Shown here: in pieces, positions 1 through 8,135 of the stretch | Position numbering within the stretch: position 1 is the stretch's first letter | Layout of the letters: the number at the start of each line of letters is the position of its first letter | Virus record (IMG/VR): IMGVR_UViG_3300006350_000011 | Location: 1-35,157 of that record | From: a virus | Strand: one strand, 5' to 3' | DNA length: 35,157 nt | Notes under the pieces: model-generated | What the model was told of the DNA's origin: nothing | What the model saw: only the letters and a program-made list of their open reading frames with translations | Database searches by the model: none | Program-made: the position numbers and the translations under genes

Positions 1-3000
1 CAGGAAGTGGACTAGAATCATAAGTGTTTTCATCGAATACTAAATCATCAATATGACTGTTACCATCTAATTTTACAACATCTCCTTCAGATCCACCAGT
101 TATATTCTGAACTGTCTTATCAAAATACAAATAGTAGTTTGTACCAGAGGTAGTTCCAGTTCCATCTATAATTCTAGTTCTAACAAAGTTACTTTCTTTA
201 GTAATCTGAATATCAACAATATTAGCATATTCATTATTAATTTGTATTATATCTCCCCTAACAAATGGAGAACTATCAAACACTTCAATACCAAAACATA
301 AAGTTATTGAAGTACTAGCAGTATGTGATGCAGCATTAGTACCTGATTGACCTCTTAAAACAAATAAATGCCCAGTACCTAATTTAACAACCTTCATGTA
401 CTCATCATCAATCTTAATATACTTTAATTCAGTTGTAGAATAGAAATCTGAAATAGTTCCATTAGTAAAACTCCCTATAGAAAAATAGGTATCAACACTA
501 CTAATATCTTCTGTCAATAATGCTGTAATGATATTAGCAGTAACAGAAATGTTACTTTTATCAGGACCTGATAATTCACTAGATACGGTATTATCTACTA
601 CCAACGTATCGTCATATATCTCGTCTCCAACTGCTGGATGACTTGTAACAGCATCTAAATATACTCTTCTATTATTGGGGTCTATACTGTGTATAGTTCC
701 TTGAAAAGTACCATAATTCTTTATTGTTTGTCCAACTGTAAAATGCTGTAATTCATTTGCATACTCAAGATAGTGATATTCAGCAAAACTAACACTACTT
801 ACTGGTTTACCTTTTAATACACTAATATAACCACCTGCACCAAATCCTTCAGTATCACTACTATCAAATACTACTGTATCACCTATCTTATATTCATCAC
901 CAGAACTTATTATTTTAATAGAATCCAAAGTAGCTAATGATGATGTTGGCACTGATGCTACCTTAAAACTACCTTTATCAATAGGTTTTGATACTGCTGT
1001 AGATTCTTGTCTAACATATCTTGTAACATTACTAATATTGTCAGTATTAACAACGTCTGTCTCATTAAACTCTTTATATGTCTTTCCTGCAAACTTAGGT
1101 CCAATAAAGAATGGATATCCAGATTGAATGATATTATTTGAACCTAAGTCATAAGTCATGAAATAAGCATAGACCCCATTTGGAAACTCTGGTGTTACAC
1201 AGAATCTACCATTTTGTTCATCTAAATCAGCATTAAGTGGAGTCCAAATATAATCTTGAGCAAAAGATCCTAAAATATAGTTTTCAAGACCTTGTATATT
1301 AGTAGCTTCTACTCTAATAGGATCTAGATTAGTTTCATGTTGAACTGAGGTGAATTTAACATATCCACTCTCCATCTTCTTAATTTGATTTGGATTTGCT
1401 TCATAAGCATTTCTATATCCATAAGGACCATATATTGGAGCACCATCTAATGCCCAACCAATAATTGGAGAATGGACTGTTGCATCTGTAAAATCGACTG
1501 TAGATACAACATCATCATCTTTAATAGTTAAATTTCTTGGTGGACCTAATACTGTTAGTTTCTTACCAATTTTTGTTTGTCCATCTACCTCTATTTGTCT
1601 TTCACCTGCTAAAAACAGACCTGATGCATCATTATAGTAACTTGTAATATTATCAGTATCAAAGTTATTAATAAGATCCCATTTAGTGACATTTGGTAAT
1701 AATATATCTCCAGAACCTGGTTCTAGGATGTCTAATGTAACTCCATTATCTGAATAGTTAATTCCACTATTAATTACCTTTAATTCAACAACTGACCCAG
1801 CAGACATAGTTGGTACGATAACAGCACCACTTCCAGTATTAGCATTATCATTAATTGTTACTATTGGAGGACTATTATAATTGTTTCCACCATTAATAAC
1901 TGTTGCTTGTATAATCTTACCATTAGATACTGTTACAAATCCAGTAGCACTAGTACCCTTTATAAGTTGATACGTAGGATCCTGCATATATCTGGCACCT
2001 GGGTTAGTTACATTAACCTTACTAATAGAACCAGTAACAAAAGGAGTTAATACAGCATTTTCTCTTACACCAGCTTGAGCACCCAAAATAGGTGTTACTC
2101 TTATTGTTGGTTGCATAGTATAACCCTTTCCAGCATCTAGAATTCTTATTTTTGTTATTCTTCCACCAACTACAATTGGCTGAACTATAGCTGGTGAAAA
2201 ATCACCATTTTCTGTATACTCAGTATCGTTTACATCCTTAATAATATCAATAGAAACGTTCTTAGGGTATCCTAAACCAGCATTCTCAATATAAACTTCC
2301 TTTAATGATCCATTTACAACTAATGATGCTTCTGCCCTTGTTCCTTCATGACCACTAACTGGATTAATCAAAGCAGGTATTGTAAGGTCTTTTCCATCTT
2401 CTCTAGGTACATCAATAAGGATTGTAGGTGGATTATTGACATTATAGTGTGTTCCACCAGATTCTATACTAACACTCTCTAATTTACCTCTAGTAATGGT
2501 TGTAGTACTTTTCCAACTTAAAAGTGCAGTTCCATCTCTCAAATATCCCATAGGATCATTAGTTGGAATATCCTCTTTATTTCCTTCAGTATTACGTTGG
2601 AATGTTCTTGGGAAACGTCTAATATAATCTCCATCCTCTAAAATTACATTACTGGGTATTGAGAAGAGATCATAGTAAGGTATACTGGATGTATAGACAT
2701 AAGTTGACTCAGTATCATACCAGACACTATTAATACCACATAAGAATCCATTATTTATTGTACATGGTAATAAGTCATTAAAATACCAACTAGTGACAAT
2801 ACTATCAGTTATATCAAGATTATCAGTTACAATACCAAGATCACCGACTTGATAAGAAGTATATGAAGAATCTATAGTAAAATCAGAAACACCAGCGTAT
2901 ATTACGAAAGATTGGTCTGGTCTACTCTTTACAGTTGCTAAAGTTGAATAATCGTAAATTGTATCGCCAACTTTGTATCTTGTAGTTCCAAAGTTCTTTA

Positions 3001-4039
3001 CTTTAAAATAATTAAGTGTTTTTCCAGTATATTCGACTATAGCTCCCCCAATACGCAAATATCCCGTTGATGGAAACTCATGAGTGGAATCTACGAATAA
3101 TTTCTCCCCAGAAATAGAAGAACTGATTTTTGTGAATTTTGTTGGTTGTAAAAGTCCTCCATTAGACAATTCTACTTCATATACCTGACTTGAGAAAGAA
3201 AAGACGTTTTCTACTGTTTGAACTGGAAATTCATTCCCTAATTGTATTAATGAATCACCATCAAGTCCTCTAGTATTGAAATCGTCTAAAGAAGCGATTC
3301 TAACTATCTGTTTACTCTGATAAGTTGCATTTGAAGCATCTATTAGTGCTTCATTGTAATTCTTGACCTCTGGCTTCTCTTGAAAGAGGAATTTGAAGTA
3401 ATAATCAATTCCTTGGGGTGTTCCTTTACTAAGATAGAAATCTTTTGCTCTTTTTAGTAGAAAATCAACATTTACAAGATCCAAATTGTCAATTAAGACA
3501 TTTTGAGGGAAATCTATCAAATATTGCTCCCTAATCTGTTCTAGGAAGTATAAAATGTAATTATAGGACTGATTATTGACAACTGAAGCATTTGAGTGCT
3601 CTGCAGCGACTGTTACGTTATTTGCCTTGAATCCGTCTTCAATATTTAAGGTATTATATGTCCATCCTCTAATACAATCATTGAAAACAGTTTTCTTAAC
3701 ACTATTCTCTGTTATCGTTGATAATTGCTTATAAAATATGACCTCATCGTCGATTTTAAGGAGTCCGTTATTCCTAGGGAAGTCAACATGCCCTAGAACT
3801 GTAATAGACGTGTCTGAGGCGGTTATAGCACCGTCTAACGATGCTGTACGGTCTGCTTCAGTGTAAGTATCAATATCAACAAGTTCTGTAAGTCCATTTA
3901 GTAAATCAAGTGCATTTCCATTAGTTTCTAAGAACCTATAATAGTCCTTAAAGAAATTAATGAAATTTGGATACTCATTGGACAGATAATCTGGAACCTG
4001 CTGTTCAATGGCATTCGATACTTGTAAAGAATTGAACAT
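1..4039 (-). CDS. giant baseplate wedge protein (gp7 position), YHYH domain, C-terminus cut off
   Basis: The frame opens at an ATG that overlaps the gp6 stop (TAATG) and stays open to the window edge, so at least 1346 residues are present and the C-terminus is missing. Residues about 520-780 hold six tandem beta units of roughly 40 residues with the pattern hydrophobic-G-x-x-Y-x-x-x-P-x-V/I-x-I (for example SGGTHYNVNNPP and NGGNNYNSPP). From residue 856 follows HSPIIGWALDGAPIYGPYGY and, about 85 residues later, NGRFCVTPEFPNGVYAYF; together these are the signature of the YHYH domain. Its place directly after gp25 and gp6 matches the large wedge protein (gp7 position) of T4-like cyanophages, so I infer a structural role at the baseplate periphery. 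No catalytic role can be assigned to YHYH from sequence. Confidence 0.85.
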   Translation of the reverse strand, partial: MFNSLQVSNAIEQQVPDYLSNEYPNFINFFKDYYRFLETNGNALDLLNGLTELVDIDTYTEADRTASLDGAITASDTSITVLGHVDFPRNNGLLKIDDEVIFYKQLSTITENSVKKTVFNDCIRGWTYNTLNIEDGFKANNVTVAAEHSNASVVNNQSYNYILYFLEQIREQYLIDFPQNVLIDNLDLVNVDFLLKRAKDFYLSKGTPQGIDYYFKFLFQEKPEVKNYNEALIDASNATYQSKQIVRIASLDDFNTRGLDGDSLIQLGNEFPVQTVENVFSFSSQVYEVELSNGGLLQPTKFTKISSSISGEKLFVDSTHEFPSTGYLRIGGAIVEYTGKTLNYFKVKNFGTTRYKVGDTIYDYSTLATVKSRPDQSFVIYAGVSDFTIDSSYTSYQVGDLGIVTDNLDITDSIVTSWYFNDLLPCTINNGFLCGINSVWYDTESTYVYTSSIPYYDLFSIPSNVILEDGDYIRRFPRTFQRNTEGNKEDIPTNDPMGYLRDGTALLSWKSTTTITRGKLESVSIESGGTHYNVNNPPTILIDVPREDGKDLTIPALINPVSGHEGTRAEASLVVNGSLKEVYIENAGLGYPKNVSIDIIKDVNDTEYTENGDFSPAIVQPIVVGGRITKIRILDAGKGYTMQPTIRVTPILGAQAGVRENAVLTPFVTGSISKVNVTNPGARYMQDPTYQLIKGTSATGFVTVSNGKIIQATVINGGNNYNSPPIVTINDNANTGSGAVIVPTMSAGSVVELKVINSGINYSDNGVTLDILEPGSGDILLPNVTKWDLINNFDTDNITSYYNDASGLFLAGERQIEVDGQTKIGKKLTVLGPPRNLTIKDDDVVSTVDFTDATVHSPIIGWALDGAPIYGPYGYRNAYEANPNQIKKMESGYVKFTSVQHETNLDPIRVEATNIQGLENYILGSFAQDYIWTPLNADLDEQNGRFCVTPEFPNGVYAYFMTYDLGSNNIIQSGYPFFIGPKFAGKTYKEFNETDVVNTDNISNVTRYVRQESTAVSKPIDKGSFKVASVPTSSLATLDSIKIISSGDEYKIGDTVVFDSSDTEGFGAGGYISVLKGKPVSSVSFAEYHYLEYANELQHFTVGQTIKNYGTFQGTIHSIDPNNRRVYLDAVTSHPAVGDEIYDDTLVVDNTVSSELSGPDKSNISVTANIITALLTEDISSVDTYFSIGSFTNGTISDFYSTTELKYIKIDDEYMKVVKLGTGHLFVLRGQSGTNAASHTASTSITLCFGIEVFDSSPFVRGDIIQINNEYANIVDIQITKESNFVRTRIIDGTGTTSGTNYYLYFDKTVQNITGGSEGDVVKLDGNSHIDDLVFDENTYDSSPLP

Positions 4040-5883
4040 TAGCTAGAAACTGGTGTTTGACCTACTCCTGATGTTCTAGATGAAGATGAAATTTCGTCTA
4101 GAACTGTTGTAACTGTAATATCTGAATCTGCTATAGTTAAATAGAGATCTCTCAAGGCAATAATATCATTCGAGGCAGGAACTAATGATACAGAGATGTA
4201 TGGAGTACTTCCTACAGTAGAGCTTATATTAATACCATTAATATTTATTTCACCCATCGAATAATCAATAGTTCCGATGTTTTGACTATAATATTTCTTC
4301 TCACTTCCATCTATACGATAAATGGCAATATCACTAGTGCCAAATTTCTCCAAATACCAAATATACTCTTGATTTTCACCTGTTAGTTTAAATCCAGTGG
4401 ATATAAGGTCAGTATTTTGTGAAATTACGTTACCATAACACACTTTATAAGATGCAAACACATTAGTCAGTGCTTCAATGTTCTTTTTCATCCTAATACG
4501 TGTAATATTAGATGTTATACCAACATCTGCAGCATCAATTAAACCAACCAGCTTAGAATACTTAAATTTACCGTTAAATCTCTCTAAATCTGCAGTATTA
4601 CCGAAGTTTTGGATAGTTGAACGTACAACATTCTCAATATCAGCTGGTTTTCTCCTTGTTCTGTTATTATCGAAGTATACAAAGGAACTTATCTCCAGAT
4701 ATAAGAAAGAAGGGTCTGATATCTCAGGTATAACACTTAATATGGTGTATTTTCTAATTGCCTTTTGTAATTCCTTTTTAGCAGTGGTTGTAAGTGATTC
4801 TGCACCGTTAGGTTTTGCTACAATATATACTTTTCCATATTGCGGTGGATTTGCTTCTTCTCCTCCATAAACAGATAGAGATTGTAAGTTTGGATATAAT
4901 TCTGCAACTAAGGTCTCATAATCCCGTACTGTAACAGCTCTTCTTTGGGAAGAATAGTATCTTGGAGCCAAATACTTGATAGAAGTTACGTCTTCTGGCT
5001 TTGAACCACCTACAGAATTAGTCGTAACTGTGATAGTTGGTGTAAGTTCTGTAATTATAGTAGAGCCACTTATAATAGTTCCTACAAACTCAAAGCTCGA
5101 ACACTCATTTCCTTCATCCATATTAGTATCCAAGTACTCTATGGCAATAACATCTCCGTTATATACCTTACGACCAAATACACCATCTCCAAATATAATC
5201 TCAAACTGTTCACTCTTATTCTCTTGTACAAAGTAGATTCTATCAGTTGCAGATATCTCAGTAATATCTTTTACAGGTTTATATGATAAAGGTACTGCAT
5301 TATCCCATTGGTCAACAATAACCTTTAACAGATCAACGTCTGCATTGGCACTAGGGATGATAAATGACTGTTTTGTAGTTGTATCTACTGTATAGGAGAG
5401 ATTTAAGAGGTTTCCCTGATAAATGTCAATGTCTGTAAAGGTGACACGACGAATTCCATTACCATCAACGTATGCTTCTCTTGTAGTATCTGCTAAAACA
5501 CTGAATACAAAGGTTCCTTCTCCATTTTGACCTATAAATGCAGTACCTTTCTTAATGGTTAATGATTGCTGAGAAGGAGTAACCAAGAAATCCATTGTAA
5601 TGGTTGCTTTTGCTGCTTTTGCAGACCTTGGGGTATATCCAACTAACTTAGCAAGTGATACTACATTCTCTCTTATGGATGCACTATCAAAAAAGACCTC
5701 ATTCGCCACCAGGTTGGCGTTTAAGGCACTGTAATAGGTGTTATAGGATAATACATCCAATAACTGTGATAATACCGATCCCTCGAAGTTATAATCACTA
5801 AATGTATCAGAAGAACGCATGAAGTTCTTCAAGCTTCTTTTTACATCTTCAAAGTCGAGATTGGTTACTTGATTGAATGCCAT
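4039..5883 (-). CDS. 6: baseplate wedge subunit gp6 (baseplate J-like)
   Basis: The 614-residue product is close to the length of T4 gp6 (about 660). The N-terminus has the family hallmark NFEGSVLSQLLDVLSYNTYY followed by NANLVANEVFFDSA and a lysine/arginine-rich VGYTPRSAKAAKA segment, typical of the gp6/J family that forms the dimeric ring joining baseplate wedges. The middle part has the FIFGDGVFGRKVYNGD-type loop (here IIFGDGVFGRKVYNGD) seen in baseplate J proteins. The ATG overlaps the gp25 stop and the stop overlaps the next ATG, so gp25, gp6 and the following giant protein are translated as a coupled late structural operon. In the mature virion it should sit in the baseplate inner ring and rearrange during tail contraction. 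Confidence 0.95.
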   Translation of the reverse strand: MAFNQVTNLDFEDVKRSLKNFMRSSDTFSDYNFEGSVLSQLLDVLSYNTYYSALNANLVANEVFFDSASIRENVVSLAKLVGYTPRSAKAAKATITMDFLVTPSQQSLTIKKGTAFIGQNGEGTFVFSVLADTTREAYVDGNGIRRVTFTDIDIYQGNLLNLSYTVDTTTKQSFIIPSANADVDLLKVIVDQWDNAVPLSYKPVKDITEISATDRIYFVQENKSEQFEIIFGDGVFGRKVYNGDVIAIEYLDTNMDEGNECSSFEFVGTIISGSTIITELTPTITVTTNSVGGSKPEDVTSIKYLAPRYYSSQRRAVTVRDYETLVAELYPNLQSLSVYGGEEANPPQYGKVYIVAKPNGAESLTTTAKKELQKAIRKYTILSVIPEISDPSFLYLEISSFVYFDNNRTRRKPADIENVVRSTIQNFGNTADLERFNGKFKYSKLVGLIDAADVGITSNITRIRMKKNIEALTNVFASYKVCYGNVISQNTDLISTGFKLTGENQEYIWYLEKFGTSDIAIYRIDGSEKKYYSQNIGTIDYSMGEININGINISSTVGSTPYISVSLVPASNDIIALRDLYLTIADSDITVTTVLDEISSSSRTSGVGQTPVSS

Positions 5884-6275
5884 TATACTCTTTCTAGTAC
5901 TAGGTTAAGTTTTTGTCTATCCAAAGGTATGCCGATTATCTTATAGTAGATTGTTATTGATAATGAACCACTATCAATATCATCTTCGACATCAACTGTA
6001 ATCACTTTAACCCTTGGTTCATATGCTTTTAAGGCATCTTCTATAGAAATCTGAATATCGTCTGATGTTGCAAAGTTAAAAGGTTCAAATAATGAATTAG
6101 AAACAGTACTTCCGAAAAATGGACGAAATGCTCTATCACCTCTAACTGTCATTACGATGTTTTTTACTGCAAATTTGATCGCTTCAGCGTTTTTTAGCAG
6201 TGGTAAATCCTTAGTAAGAGGATTTTTATCAAAATTAGGGTTTAAATCGACAAATTTCTTCGATACGGTTGCCAT
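5883..6275 (-). CDS. 25: baseplate wedge subunit gp25
   Basis: At 130 residues this matches T4 gp25 (132). It shows the gp25/GPW family layout: an N-terminal DLNPNFDKNPLTKDLPLLKNAEAIKFAVKN-like segment, the core motif of NIVMTVRGDRAFRPFFGS, then LFEPFNF, and a beta C-terminus ending in YYKIIGIPLDRQKLNLVLERV-like strands. The protein is a conserved sheath-initiation and wedge component in contractile tails. The stop codon overlaps the gp6 ATG. The 26 nt upstream separate it from a 38-residue ORF on the same strand. No clear Shine-Dalgarno is visible beyond an AAAGG about 15 nt upstream. Confidence 0.95.
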   Translation of the reverse strand: MATVSKKFVDLNPNFDKNPLTKDLPLLKNAEAIKFAVKNIVMTVRGDRAFRPFFGSTVSNSLFEPFNFATSDDIQISIEDALKAYEPRVKVITVDVEDDIDSGSLSITIYYKIIGIPLDRQKLNLVLERV

Positions 6276-6301
6276 TTTATCAGGACTTTACCTTTTATAT
6301 A

Positions 6302-6418
6302 TCAAGCTTTTTCAGATTTGTCTTCTTTTTTCTCTGAAGAGGGTCTAGAAGGGTATTCACTAATCAATTTTCTGCCAGATTTGACAAATTCTTCACTTTT
6401 ATCGACTCTAATTGTCAT
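6302..6418 (-). CDS. 38-residue hypothetical protein upstream of gp25
   Basis: A short frame starting MTIRVDKSEEFVKSGRKL and ending in a Lys/Glu-rich tail (KKEDKSEKA). It sits between the terminator at 6455-6481 and gp25, on the same strand. A TATAATA sequence lies just ahead of its ATG, which could be a promoter -10 or chance. I do not recognise the protein. The amino-acid composition is plausible and it fills an otherwise empty gap, but there is no classical ribosome-binding site, so it may instead be leader sequence for gp25. Confidence 0.45.
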   Translation of the reverse strand: MTIRVDKSEEFVKSGRKLISEYPSRPSSEKKEDKSEKA

Positions 6419-6454
6419 TTTTTCATTATTATACGATAATACTATCTATAAGCA

Positions 6455-6481
6455 TAAAAAAAGAGGGTCTTTCGACCCCCT
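6455..6481 (-). terminator. intrinsic terminator after the 50-residue basic protein
   Basis: On the minus strand an 8-bp stem (AGGGGGTC / GACCCTCT, one G-U pair) with a GAAA tetraloop is followed by seven U. It begins three bases after the stop of the gene at 6485-6637 and would separate that gene from the gp25 operon. Confidence 0.85.
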
Positions 6482-6484
6482 GTT

Positions 6485-6637
6485 TCATCTTCCTTGTCCT
6501 CGATACTTTTTCTTTGCTTTGTTTCTTGAAGTTGCACTATATTTTGTGTTTTTACTTGTGCCTTGACTGGTCTTTTTTGGATTCTTTTCTACTGCTATAG
6601 TAGTTCCAAATCCACCCATTTTTGTACGTACTGCCAT
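6485..6637 (-). CDS. 50-residue basic protein, MAVRTKMGGFGTT type
   Basis: The frame encodes 50 residues: an N-terminal MAVRTKMGGFGTTIAVEKNP, then a Lys/Ser/Thr-rich low-complexity tail ending KKKYRGQGR. It has about 14 Lys/Arg and few acidic residues, so it should bind nucleic acid or another acidic surface. I believe similar tiny proteins lie next to gp25 in other T4-like cyanophages, but I cannot verify that here. It ends at a strong intrinsic terminator and is preceded by the structured-RNA candidate, so it may be transcribed from the sigma70-type promoter at 6868-6896. Function unknown. Confidence 0.7.
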   Translation of the reverse strand: MAVRTKMGGFGTTIAVEKNPKKTSQGTSKNTKYSATSRNKAKKKYRGQGR

Positions 6638-6644
6638 ATGTCGA

Positions 6645-6716
6645 TTAAAAGAAGATATTTTCGTTGTGGTTGTAGGAGGGAGGTTGGATTCCTGTATACC
6701 AACAAGAGCGAGGCAT
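6645..6716 (-). CDS. possible 23-residue peptide inside the RNA candidate
   Basis: An ATG (context GTAGTAATG) opens a 23-codon frame MPRSCWYTGIQPPSY... ending TAA. It lies in the 3' half of the foldable RNA. The ATG sits in the closing strand of a hairpin and there is no Shine-Dalgarno, so this may well be chance. It is listed because a structured leader followed by a short peptide is a known arrangement in cyanobacterial and phage glutamine-responsive leaders, although the ligand-binding consensus is not present here. Confidence 0.2.
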   Translation of the reverse strand: MPRSCWYTGIQPPSYNHNENIFF

Positions 6717-6861
6717 TACTACAGTAGTAATTTTCACTCTGCCTGAGACCCGACTGGTAAGTCGATTCACCTTTCGGTGCAGCACCACCTGTGTCTCATC
6801 ACCTTAACCAGCAAAATGCCAGTAAGTTTATTCAGTCACTCCCAATGTGCTGATCAGGCAC
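6645..6861 (-). ncRNA. candidate structured RNA between the 2OG oxygenase and the baseplate genes
   Basis: Downstream of a near-consensus sigma70 promoter lies about 215 nt without a large gene that folds well on the minus strand. Elements in order: GUGC-loop-GCAC; a GU-rich ACUGGC-AUUUU-GCUGGU hairpin; a three-way junction closed by UGAGAC/GUCUCA that holds a CACC-GAAA-GGUG hairpin (GNRA tetraloop) and a CGACU-UACC-AGUCG hairpin; then GGCA...UUACUA-CUG-UAGUAA-UGCC; then GUUGG...CCAAC. The 3' part contains ACCUCCCUCCUAC, complementary to Shine-Dalgarno sequences. I could not match it to a family I know (glutamine leader, hammerhead, fluoride, cobalamin and tRNA were considered). Confidence 0.5.
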
Positions 6862-6867
6862 GAATAT

Positions 6868-6896
6868 AGTATATCAAATGCTCCTAGATTTGTCAA
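6868..6896 (-). promoter_or_regulatory. near-consensus sigma70 promoter inside the end of the 2OG-oxygenase gene
   Basis: On the minus strand TTGACA (6891-6896), a 17-nt spacer and TATACT (6868-6873). It lies within the last codons and stop of the oxygenase gene and would start transcription near 6861, at the 5' edge of the RNA candidate. It lacks the 22-bp dyad found at other promoters in this window. Confidence 0.7.
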
Positions 6897-7416
6897 GCTC
6901 AGGCATAATATATCCAAAATTGATCACATGACGACATCTAGAGTCAGTATGAGCAACTCCCCTGTGCTTAATATCACCAGAAAAGCGTACTAATCGGTTT
7001 TCTACGCTATGAACAATGGTTCCATCCTCAAATTCGGTGTATCCATTACATGAATTTACATAAAATATCGCTGTTTCGAGGTTTTTTGCGGGATTTTTTC
7101 CATAATCACTCACAAAATCCCAATGAAACTCACTTTTGAAGGGTTTTTCACCCGCAAAGGTCTCTAAATTAGCTTTTACACGATAAATTCCCAGAGGGAG
7201 AAGTTTTTTAAACACAGGAACTACTAAATCGAAGTATTTCGACTGTTTTCTACCTAAAGTATAGTAGTCATGGATAAACATGTGGTCTCGAAAGTCCTCA
7301 TTCCCCTTAATTACCTTATTTGGGCAATACGTCCAGAATTCTGGATAACGTAAAGTTTCTTTTATTGCCTCTAATGAATGTTGATCAAGAAAACCATCAA
7401 TAACTTGGGGTTTCAT
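6874..7416 (-). CDS. 2-oxoglutarate/Fe(II)-dependent oxygenase
   Basis: The 180-residue product carries the Fe(II) facial triad of the double-stranded beta-helix dioxygenases: HWD (H98, D100) and a distal H151 in HRGVAHTDSRCRHVINFGY, with an arginine (R160 or R162) placed to hold 2-oxoglutarate. The N-terminal DGFL...I..TL..PEFW segment is usual in prolyl-4-hydroxylase-like phage members. Such enzymes hydroxylate a protein or nucleic-acid substrate using O2 and 2-oxoglutarate; the substrate is unknown. It is the last gene of the operon that includes the PAAR spike tip, so a virion or baseplate protein could be the target, which is inference. A sigma70-type promoter is embedded in its 3' end. 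Confidence 0.85.
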   Translation of the reverse strand: MKPQVIDGFLDQHSLEAIKETLRYPEFWTYCPNKVIKGNEDFRDHMFIHDYYTLGRKQSKYFDLVVPVFKKLLPLGIYRVKANLETFAGEKPFKSEFHWDFVSDYGKNPAKNLETAIFYVNSCNGYTEFEDGTIVHSVENRLVRFSGDIKHRGVAHTDSRCRHVINFGYIMPELDKSRSI

Positions 7417-7418
7417 AA

Positions 7419-7652
7419 TTAATAACTATGTTCCTCCGTTAAACCTACTAAACATGTATCTTCTATACACTCAGCATACGTAAGTTCATCTCTAAAGTAA
7501 GAACGATATATCTTATCCCATATAAGATCAAATTCATCTTGATTCAAATTCTTAAATAGGCACCTTTCATTTAAATAAATGTGATACGTTGCTACTGGTG
7601 TGTAGGTAATGTTTGGTTGGTTATCGTTGTGTGTTTCGTAATCTCCTGACAT
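7419..7652 (-). CDS. 77-residue hypothetical protein
   Basis: The start chosen is the ATG at 7652 (MSGDYETHN), because AGGAGG lies seven bases upstream; the more distant in-frame ATG at 7667 would include the ribosome-binding site in the coding region. The product is acidic and aromatic-rich, with a predicted beta-alpha core (TYHIYLNERCLFKNL, then DEFDLIWDKIYRSYF) and three Cys. It is two bases from the oxygenase start and overlaps the end of the PAAR gene region, so it belongs to the same operon. I do not recognise the family; it may be a small conserved cyanophage protein. Confidence 0.75.
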   Translation of the reverse strand: MSGDYETHNDNQPNITYTPVATYHIYLNERCLFKNLNQDEFDLIWDKIYRSYFRDELTYAECIEDTCLVGLTEEHSY

Positions 7653-7653
7653 T

Positions 7654-7941
7654 TTAACCTCCTGCAAATACGGAACTACTCCCTCCTGACACAGATGTAC
7701 AAGTTGGGTCCCCTATTCTACCACATCCTTTGCCATTTACAAAGACCGTAGAACTTCCACTACTTATAGCAGTAGAATGTGCAGGACATTTATCTCCTAC
7801 AGGGAACTTATGGGTTGTGTTTTTATCTCCTTGTCTACTCACTGAGATGCCATTAGCAAATACATTACCAGAACCACTGGCTCGTACCATACCTGAGCAA
7901 TGAGATACTTCACTGTCTCCTACTCTCGTAACTGCTGGCAT
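7654..7941 (-). CDS. PAAR-motif baseplate spike tip protein
   Basis: At 95 residues this is the size of the T4 gp5.4 PAAR tip. It is a Gly/Ser-rich repeat protein with the PAAR pattern: MPAVTRVGDSEVSHCSG, NVFANGISVSRQGD, CPAHSTAISSGSSTVFVNG, and GCGRIGDPTCTSVSGGSSSVFAGG. His and Cys residues (H14, C15, H44, C53, H56, C80) are placed as expected for the metal site at the tip of the cone. The protein caps the gp5 needle and pierces the outer membrane. It overlaps the upstream small gene by 22 nt. The stop lies within the Shine-Dalgarno region of the next gene, which implies coupled translation. Confidence 0.93.
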   Translation of the reverse strand: MPAVTRVGDSEVSHCSGMVRASGSGNVFANGISVSRQGDKNTTHKFPVGDKCPAHSTAISSGSSTVFVNGKGCGRIGDPTCTSVSGGSSSVFAGG

Positions 7942-8135
7942 TCTTCAGATCCTCCACTATCTATATTATCTATCGCTTTTTTAATGTCTTGATGTAACCT
8001 TGCTGTTCTATACATGGTCTCATGTAAAGTAACTGGTACATCTTGGGGTTCTTCTACTAAATGTTTAATGTCTTTGGGCATATCTAAAAACCATGGGTCG
8101 AACGGTAAAAATTGGGGTTTGGCGTAAAAGGTCAT
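7920..8135 (-). CDS. 71-residue hypothetical protein upstream of PAAR
   Basis: The frame begins MTFYAKPQFLPFDPWFLD, an aromatic- and proline-rich segment, followed by an amphipathic helix (LHETMYRTARLHQDIKKAID) and a short acidic tail. The ATG overlaps the previous stop (TAATG) and the 3' end overlaps PAAR by 22 nt, a sign of tight co-translation with the spike tip. I do not recognise the family. Its position suggests a small virion or assembly component, but nothing in the sequence proves it. Confidence 0.75.
   Translation of the reverse strand: MTFYAKPQFLPFDPWFLDMPKDIKHLVEEPQDVPVTLHETMYRTARLHQDIKKAIDNIDSGGSEECQQLRE

Noticed and set aside
4478-5236. Plus-strand frames of 86-130 codons inside gp6
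   Set aside because: They lie wholly antisense to the well-recognised gp6 gene and lack family features or ribosome-binding sites.
6157-6600. Plus-strand frames around gp25 and the terminator, rich in Phe/Leu
   Set aside because: Phe/Leu-rich products arise from reading Lys/Glu-rich genes and the A/T-rich terminator backwards; no start signals.
6700-6830. Hammerhead ribozyme or known riboswitch in the RNA candidate
   Set aside because: GUGAUGAG...GAAA...GUC resembles the hammerhead core but C3 is G and stem II does not directly follow the core; glutamine, cobalamin, fluoride and SAM consensus sequences are not met.
6641-6870. tRNA gene
   Set aside because: No acceptor/T-arm combination (no GTTCRA loop with CCA-type end) could be found on either strand.
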